A program made the translations under genes and the position numbers. Positions 56,684 through 64,000 of a stretch of DNA of 64,000 nt are shown here, piece by piece. The notes below the pieces were generated by a model. The model was not told the origin of the DNA, ran no database searches, and worked only from the letters and a program-made list of their open reading frames with translations. Source of the DNA: Morchella semilibera (Eukaryota > Ascomycota > Pezizomycetes > Pezizales > Morchellaceae); assembly GCA_009192285.1 (NCBI GenBank), contig WBVU01000008.1, positions 558,001 through 622,000 on the forward strand, given 5' to 3'. Every line of letters starts with the position of its first letter. Positions within the stretch are counted from its first letter, which is position 1.

Positions 56684-57857
56684 CCTAGGCCGCCGCATAT
56701 CCCTTCTTTTGGGTGGGCAGCGTTTTTATATGTGGCCTTATTAAAAGATCCTTTTATATCGCTTATCAAATAATAGATCTCCCACACAAATATGTAAGCA
56801 ATGTATCGGAAGGTTCTTGTACTTTCTAGCTAGTAGAGAACATCGGGCTTATATCTTGAAGTTGGCCTCATAAGACGTTGCATGCATGAATCAATCAATG
56901 TGACCCTCCCCCCAGTAATCAATCATGAAGGATGACTCGTCCTACGAGTGATACGTGGTGACTGCTCGAGCACCTTCGCCAAGGAATCCCCACGTGACGA
57001 ATAAATCTAGAGGTTGTTTGGTGGGTATACATACAGTCATACCGATACAATGTGTTTTGATTGGCGAGTTGGGTATATTGCTTTTATTGGTATTCTCGAG
57101 CTTTGCTGTTAGTGATGATTCGGGGACCTTGCTCTCTTGTATTGATATTAGTGACGATCTAGGGAGTGTGCTTTTTGTTGGAGTGGCTGGGGAAGTCGTC
57201 TATTGCTTTTCTTTCTTACCTATGTTGGTATTAGTGACGTAGCGACAGGAAACATCCCTAGCAACCCTCCCGGAAATCCTCCATAGCAACAGGGCGTTCA
57301 TTCTCTTAACTAGCCGGAGGCCGGGAACGGCCCGCAACAGAATAAGTATATAGATATACCAGGTATGCAGTGTGCGTTTTAAAGGATATTATTGGCCGAG
57401 TTTGAGAGGTTTTCCTTTTTGCCCTTTTCTCTCTGGAAACATTGGCCATGGAGTGAGTCAGTAGACATAGATAATCAAATAGTTCAGATGTTCACATATG
57501 GCATCTTGGGCTTTCTTTAATCTTAAGATTGAATTGGTTGTTTAATCAATATCACTGCCTATTCCGGCCAAAGGCCAAGAAATGCTCGTACTACATTATG
57601 TACTCACTCTCGTACTACATTATGTACTCACTCTCGTACTCTGCTTGTCTACCACCATAAGAACCAGAAAATGCAGTTGCCCAGGGCAGGAGTGGGAAGT
57701 CATCAGGGAGTGCATCAGGAAAGGCATCAGGAAAGGCATCAGGAAAAAAAAAAGTAGATAACTCCCAGGGACACCATACGGGGCAGCATACAGGGGAGCG
57801 GGCATCCTGGGTTCTGCCATATAGCGAGGTGCAGCTGTGGTAGTGGGTCGGAAGGTG
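56684..57857. other. Non-coding stretch with short tandem repeats
   Basis: A 24-bp unit (CTCGTACTACATTATGTACT...) is repeated at about 57583-57632, and GGCATCAGGAAA three times at about 57713-57748. No supported gene. Confidence 0.5.
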
Positions 57858-57870
57858 GACCGCAGTCGGC

Positions 57871-57971
57871 TTGATTGATTGATTGATACTTCATACATGC
57901 ATGCAGCCCGAGGGCTATGGCAAAACCTTACCTTCCGCTCTCCGAAGGCAGGGTTAATCTTCCTCCCCAAA
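57871..57971 (-). mobile_element. Short retroposon with 13-bp TSD
   Basis: A 101-bp insertion flanked by the perfect 13-bp direct repeat GACCGCAGTCGGC (57858-57870 and 57972-57984). In minus orientation it ends in a CAAT-type tetranucleotide tail (TGAAGTATCAATCAATCAA). A variable-length target duplication plus a simple-sequence 3' tail is the hallmark of SINE or LINE-end retroposition. Related pieces of the core or tail occur near 36390, 39880, 49700 and 61980. Confidence 0.8.
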
Positions 57972-57984
57972 GACCGCAGTCGGC

Positions 57985-59351
57985 GGTACAGTATATGGTG
58001 GCCTCTTTACTACCAGTACCGTATACCCCGGTAATCACTATAAAACCCCTCGGGTCTTTTATCTTCTAATCTATTAAACACAAGTTTGGACGTCCGTCTC
58101 CGCCATAACGTGACAGTAGAAATCCTGATCCTGCATTAGGGAACTTGCATTAGGAGTATCTGACCCTAGCCCTAGCTAATTTGGGGCTCTCGAACATTTC
58201 TAATTTCTGTGAGCCATGGTCTGGGTTGTAGTAGAAATAGGGAATCTTCTAGGAGGGATCTGGTTCTGTACGAGCTCATGACAGGTACGGAGTATTACAA
58301 ACAAGAGGTTTATCTGATCGTGGTGGGCCTCACACCTCCAAGGAAACAGTCAATAAGACTCAAAGATATATATGAGATCATATTATGAGTGGAATATGAC
58401 AGTGCCTATGCACATGCACGGCGGTGAACCACTATGCGCTTTTGTTTCCGGAGGAGGGCTACCGTATTATCTGAACAAATTCGTTGCGGGACTGCAGGGG
58501 TATAGGCCAACCAGAGCCCACCTTTAGGCAGTTTTATTGTAAATAACCCTTGCTGCAGCAAAACGAATTTAATTATTCAGATTTTGCGGTATCACAACAG
58601 ACTTATGGATTCGCGTTGTTTGTAGGGCAATATAGGAGGATCGGCGCTAATCAGGTTACCGGAAAAGACTCCTAATAACTGGATTTGGCCTGGTATTATA
58701 TTAGCTATGGGAGAGACACCCACACCCTGAGAAGATCATAGGTTTTGTCATTAATGATTGAACATTGTAGTAACAAACTGTACCGATTGATCATGATTCC
58801 CTACTCTATTGCAGGTGTGTGAATCTGCCTTCCTCTTATCGCATCATCCCCCCTTACTAGACGTTTCGTGAGGTAAAGAAACAAGGAAATAGAGGAAATG
58901 TGCTGCCAACAAACGAATATTAAACAAAAATTTGGTGATGTAGTATAGCACGAGTGGGTGCCAATGTAGTGTAATGCGGAACAAGGACTGAAATTCGGGG
59001 GTTTATACAGCGACCGGAATGATCTATGAGAGATAGGGGAGGGGTTCAAAATTATAGGGCGATATATCTGTACAGGTGCACGAACCATGCAAATTTAACC
59101 CCCTTGTTCTCCTGTTGATCATATATTCCTATCGCTGTACCATTATCAGCGGTGGGAGAATTACCTTGGACAGGTTTACCGATCCATAGATACCTACTCT
59201 ACATATATACAGGTTTTGGTGTAAGGTACAAGTATGTATTCCTCACATTTTGTACTAGTGGGGCCAGGGATGCGGCGCACCGATCGACTAACCCACAAAT
59301 CCTCTATGGGGACGTTGGAATATACGGAGGGGTCTCTCATTTGCTTCTATA
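57985..59351. other. Non-coding stretch
   Basis: No gene can be supported. Minor CTGCATTAGG/TTGCATTAGG repeats lie near 58130-58155. Confidence 0.45.
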
Positions 59352-59525
59352 CCGCAGAATCTCAGGAATAACGAATCGAACTGGACTGGAATATTAGACT
59401 TTGGATTGGTCAAATGCCTGTTGAGCCTCAATCCGACAATGCCAAAGCGTAACTTTTAGTTGTCTTGACCAATAGGTAAGTGGGATTTCAGCCCAGTCCA
59501 ATTCGTCATTCCTGAGATTCTGCGG
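59352..59525 (-). mobile_element. TA-flanked MITE, copy 2
   Basis: A 174-bp copy of the element at 31267-31444, inverted. The terminal inverted repeats (CCGCAGAATCTCAGGAAT at both ends) are nearly perfect and TA lies on both sides. Because its ends match each other better than those of copy 1, this copy is the better reference. Confidence 0.9.
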
Positions 59526-60095
59526 TATTTTTTCCCTTCTTCCTATTTTCTTTTTATGCAACCTTCTTAATCTCTAGTCGCATCCTTATTTCTGAGTCAT
59601 CGCCGAGCCGGTCCTGTTGGACCATTTAGCATATTCTCGCACTAGGTCCTAGGCCTTATCCCGTTTCCGCCTTGGTTGTGTATGTTCGCTCTCTTTGATT
59701 TAAATCCAACACATGTAAAAGATTCAGATTCCTGAGGCAAAAAACCGAAAAATAATCCGCTCTTTTATTTTTCTTTCCTCTAGTTCCATGAATAATATGG
59801 TTGGGTTTGCAGCAGTCTCCGACATGAGTAACCCTAACCTGCTAACCTATATATCGCGGGATTTACCGGCAGCAACACACATGAAGATATAGTCCCAAAT
59901 CTGAGTACTCTGAACCGTAGATTTTCACCGATTCCCATATTGATTGAGTGAAAAGGGGGCAAGGCAATATAAAATGTTTGGGAACTGTTTTAAGGTAAAT
60001 TCATACAAGGACTTTTATCCCGCTGTTGGATTCTATCCGCCGGCAATACGCAAGAAGATATAGCCCAAAACTGACCACTGGCCATCATCATCATG
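59526..60095. other. Non-coding with a 172-bp-spaced direct repeat
   Basis: CCGGCAGCAACACACATGAA at about 59869 recurs as CCGGCAATACGCAAGAAGAT at 60041, both followed by GATATAG(T)CCCAAA..CTGA. A telomere-like GTAACCCTAACC lies near 59828. Confidence 0.5.
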
Positions 60096-60690
60096 TAGTG
60101 ATGGGCACGAGCCGAGCTGGCTCTTTTTTTTTTGTTTACATCATTAATTGTATTCAGCCCTAAGACTATGACAATATCACACTACCCCAGAACTACCCTC
60201 TCTTCCGCCACGATCAACAAAAAAAAACACAAGAAAGCAATCAATAACACGCCATCCTTGATACATCCTGTCCGCCCTACTCCCTTCCCCGTTCACTCTT
60301 TGTCCGCTCTTCAACTTCCTCTCCCTTTCTCCTTCCTCTTCGTCCCCTTCGCCTCTCTCCTGTCTGCACTTCCCCCACTGTTTCCAAATCTCCAATGCTT
60401 TCTCAATACCTTTCTCAGTCCATAGGAACTTGCCGAGCTGGCTCGAACAGGTCGAGCTCTCCCAGTGACGAGCCCGAGCCAGCTCGAGCCTAATGGAACA
60501 TTAGTAATTGTTTGAGAAATCCTGAGCTTGGTAATTTATATGAGAATATTTCCCTATGATTAATTCTGAATACGAACCCCATATTCCTACCTAACTTTAA
60601 GGCCTATTTTACGAATAAACATAGCTCGAGCCTGATCTCGAGCCTTTGTCTCCACAATCCGAGCCAGCTTAATAGTAGTGCATTCAGCTC
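60096..60690. mobile_element. hAT-like non-autonomous element, candidate 2
   Basis: The left end TAGTGATGGGCACGAGCC strongly resembles hAT termini (CAGTG-TGGGCA style). CGAGCYGGCTCG-type palindromes occur at both sides (about 60110, 60432, 60470 and 60650). The right end is unclear, perhaps near 60690 (GAGCCAGCTTAATAGTAGTGC). No transposase; an open frame at 60132-60425 is a T/C-rich by-product. Confidence 0.45.
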
Positions 60691-63362
60691 TCGGGCCACC
60701 GGTGGAGCATACAACCTAGCCTATACCTCCTATTTTAATCCATAGAAGGGAGAGCTATAAAATTCTTGACCTGTACATACATATTTGTTTTGTGCGGCGC
60801 TATAGTCTATAACGTACTACTCTAATTCCTCTATGATAAACTTTCTGCTTCTAGGTGTATGTGTAAATACCAGCGGGTATGACTTTGCTTATTTAAATCC
60901 CGCTCATCACCATAGTGCCTCTATACCAGTGTTACCCACTATCACGCTCTACCGGATGCTCTCGGACCAACTAGAGCACTACAACCCTTCCACCCTACGA
61001 CTATCAATACATCCTAGCCACAGGTCTGTAGTTTAGGGGGACAATAGGTATAGTAGTCTTCCACTTCACGATGTTTTGACACCTTCTAAACACTAAATAA
61101 AACAAACAAGTTTAATCTTTATCTGACAATTTATCATTGAGTCTCGCGCTCTAAACCCCAGGCCCCCGGCAGCGCGCCCAGCTGGAAGGTCACGGTGGAT
61201 GTTTTCTGTGCTCTGAATTCCATAAATAGCCCTAACCCTGACCTTTCGTCAAAACATACCAAGGGAATATCAGTAGTGGGGGTAGAGAGGTTGGATTCTT
61301 CGGAGTGAACAAGCTCTCAGGAGTCGAGCTGAAGTGTGTTCCAAAGGGGGCGGGGTGGGGGAGGAGGGGAGAGCGAAGAAAAGGATATTCAAAGCACTGT
61401 ACCAGCTGAAAGGATTACTATAACAATGCGTACAGATAGTTGTTGTCCGGGCTCCAGATGTTTATAAAATTAACAAACCCGCGTAGGTGCTCTTGGGCGT
61501 GTAAAAGAAGATGGAGTGTTATTGGTCTTGATGGTAAATTGTGAAAGTGAAAGTATTGGGAGTGATGGTTATGTTGTTGAATACCATTATTCCAGGTTGC
61601 GCCTAAATCCTAGGTTACACCGATCTGGTGGCGTCGAGTTGATGTATGAGGCCATAGTTTTGTTGATTTGGCCCCCACCAGGGGAGGGGTGGGGGGTGGG
61701 AGGATTGCGAGGATCAGATGTCCCACCTCCTGTTGTGGTGGGTTGCACCTTTGATACTGCATGACAATCTTCCTAATGGGCACTCCGCGGGCCTCGGAAC
61801 CATAAAAGTAGCCCCCTCACCCCGCCCATAGCGCAAACATTCCACTACCACCATCGACCTTCCGCCAACAAACCCTCCCACCCCCTCCACCTCCTCAGCT
61901 CAGGCCAGCTGCAAGAAGGCTAAATTGCGTGGGTCGGTGGCAGTTCCCGGGATCCCATTCCCCTCCACTACTATATCTATTTATTTATTTATACTTCACA
62001 CTACTCCACTACTATATCTATTTATTTATTATACTTCACACTGCTCCACTACTATATCACTTCACGGTCTGTACCAACCCCAAGGCCCGACCACCGTACC
62101 CCCACCTTCCCACATCCACCTTGGTCGCTCCACAAGTCCCCCCTCCCAGAGCTCGCCCTCCCATGCCGCCCCCGTCGGATACACCCCTACTAGAAACGGC
62201 TACTGATTGGTCAGCAAGCAAGCTGTCCCTGCATCTTAACACGTTTACCTATTAGAACCACTCTACACCGCCATCTCACACACGTTGCCTACTGGCGCCC
62301 CACTACCTAGTCCCCAGCCCCCACGCCCCCACCACAGACCAATTTCTAGAGAGCGCTATCGGCCGTCCTTGGGGGTAACGGCTGGCCACTTTGAAGCTCC
62401 CTAGAATTGAATATATTGCAAACAAACTTGTATCCATATCATCAAACTGCCAGGTATGTTGCTAGCTAAGCGTCAAACCGGACCATCACCTACTCCCTGT
62501 GCTTTCTCGCGCTTCTACAAATGGCTAGGAGCGGTTTTATGGAGAGCGATAAACCACTTAAGTTCTGAGGAAAACTTCACTACATGTAGGCAGCAAGTAA
62601 AAGAGATACAACGTTACAGAGAAACCTCAATTTGCTCCCAACGTATGGGGGTTTCCCGGAAGCAAAGGCTCAAAGGTCAGCGATGATACTGTTGTCAACC
62701 GCCCAGATTGCAAAGCACATGCTCGTCAACGTCGGATTACACGCGTTATATCCGGGAATAACCCCATTCCCACCCAGCCAAAGCCTTTTCACACCCCAGA
62801 CCTCGGAGTTCTTGTTGACAACAGAGTTTTCAGGGTGGTAGCCGGCGGCGGTGGTACCCTTTTGAGACTTCTATTAGCGGTTTCGATCTCAACGCGTCTT
62901 GGTTTGGCCAAATATAGAAAGGATGTGGCCTAACTTACGCAAATATGAAGCGGCAGACCGGGATCCATAAACCTTGGCTCAGAGCCCGGAACGTAGCGAC
63001 CAAGCATTAGCGACACGCGCACCATGCTACATATTTATTAGCATGAAGGTCGTTGGATTGATACGCGGAGTGGGTGCTATGAGTATACTCTTCCATCATC
63101 TTATGACAGTCGGCTCTTGTGTCATCATCAAGCACATATTTGAAGGTTGGCTACAGTAAATTTCAGCAGCGCACATAATTAGGATTGGGAGGTGTTAAGA
63201 AGAAGGCTCCCCTCCTTACCTGCGGCATATTGTATTTATCCCGGCACAAGGTGGAAAAAGTGACCTGATTATCGTTCAAAAGCTCTTTACTGTTTTTGTC
63301 CATCACCGGCAGCTTAACTCCGCCCCTGGAAAACCATCGAAGATCAACAACAAGTCTAGAGT
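60691..63362. other. Non-coding stretch with a 41-bp tandem duplication
   Basis: No supported gene. CCACTACTATATCTATTTAT plus ATTTATACTTCACACT is repeated at 61965 and 62006, with a third start at 62046; its tail resembles the retroposon end at 57871. Short frames at 62456-62686 and 62974-63159 have no recognisable features. Confidence 0.45.
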
Positions 63363-63921
63363 CTATACTCGGTACAACATCACCGTAAGAAAAGGCATCC
63401 CGGTGAATCTATTGGTGGGAGAATCGACGTTAATGTCCGGCCTCGAACGCTGGTAGAGTTGCTGGTCATGTATTCGCTGAGGTACGCACCTGGGTATGCC
63501 ATGGCCACCTTTCCTGCACCGGGGTTGTGATCTGTTTTGGCCGTGTTTTGTGCATGTAAGCAATTTCCATCAGGCGAAACATGGCTATATAAGATTATAC
63601 GTATACATAGAGAGAGGTATGAATATAAGCATCTATACACACCTGCGGCTCTTGATCACCAAGCGGGAACGGAACCGGGTCTTTGGGGTGCCTCCGGGCG
63701 TGCTCCTCCAGCCTTTCCCGGATTGATGGGGTAACCCAATCGGGATACTTTGCCTCCTCGCCTGGCACACCGTACAGTCGCATCCTAGGCGGTCTTATCG
63801 TATCGACCAGACGTTCGTCGAGAATAATCTGACAGAACGCAAGAGGCTGCTCTGTCAGATTTTTTCCCTGAAGTATTGAAATCACCTTCATCAGCTTAAG
63901 GTTCAAGATAAACAAATTCAT
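63363..63921 (-). CDS. Possible partial gene of unknown function
   Basis: A 93-codon block (63921-63643) starts at an ATG ([13 protein letters not shown]...) and ends at a donor-like CAG/GTGTGT. It reads [15 protein letters not shown] and [16 protein letters not shown], which look like genuine protein. A possible acceptor (CCATTTTTAG) sits just before the ATG, so it may be an internal exon with more sequence beyond the window edge. Downstream pieces (63563-63363, ending FLTVMLYRV) may be the next exon or exons. Family not recognised. Confidence 0.4.
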
Positions 63922-64000
63922 ATACTAAAAATGGGAAAGGCTTGATATATACCAGTGCTGGAATCAATGGGGGTGGATTATCTCTTTGCGTCCCGTCTTT

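Noticed and set aside
60132-60425. 97-codon plus-strand frame
   Set aside because: T/C-rich sequence inside a hAT-like candidate, with no conserved feature.

Overview
The window looks like nuclear DNA of a repeat-rich filamentous ascomycete. The evidence is short introns (about 34-63 nt in most cases) with GTAAGT-type donors and CTAAC/CTGAC-type branch sites, NACHT and ankyrin-repeat genes of the kind fungi multiply, a fungal-type OTT_1508-like deaminase, a Ty3/Gypsy retroelement, and many short TAACCC/TTAGGG motifs. A truffle- or morel-like pezizomycete is a reasonable guess but is not proven by the sequence. Coding density is low: about five to seven believable host genes or gene relics in 64 kb. 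Most of the rest is transposon debris, MITEs, hairpins and simple repeats.

Layout. 1-2.3 kb is non-coding and ends in an open frame cut by an LTR. 2.3-9.8 kb is one decayed Ty3/Gypsy element. 10.4-11.1 kb holds an orphan open frame. 11-19 kb is non-coding with a clear hairpin (14.9 kb) and a Mutator-like MITE carrying an internal repeat array (15.1-15.5 kb). 19.2-21.8 kb is a roughly 23-unit ankyrin gene on the minus strand. 22.4-26.3 kb is an AT-rich, degraded Ginger-like (integrase-type) DNA transposon with a solo LTR of the Gypsy family nested in its 5' side. 26.4-30.75 kb is a decayed NLR-like gene (N-myristoylation-type start, NACHT_N, NACHT, ankyrins). 31.8-35.4 kb holds an ankyrin fragment and a protein kinase-ankyrin gene, also on the minus strand. 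35.5-51 kb is a dense field of MITEs, inverted repeats, retroposon-like pieces, minisatellites and a GC-rich locus of uncertain coding status. 51.5-55.5 kb holds the two best-formed genes, an OTT_1508-like deaminase (minus) and an unknown NLS-bearing protein (plus), divergently arranged. 55.5-63.3 kb is again non-coding with further MITEs. A possible gene lies at 63.4-63.9 kb.

How the parts relate. Three ankyrin genes lie head-to-tail on one strand over 16 kb, each with a different front end: none visible, NACHT, or kinase. In two of them the ankyrin units are nearly identical to each other at DNA level (99-bp and 204-bp units), while the third has diverged units and is a pseudogene. This resembles a birth-and-death locus of fungal non-self-recognition receptors in a transposon-rich island. 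Many frame breaks are length changes in runs of one base, so errors in the assembly should be excluded before calling everything a pseudogene.
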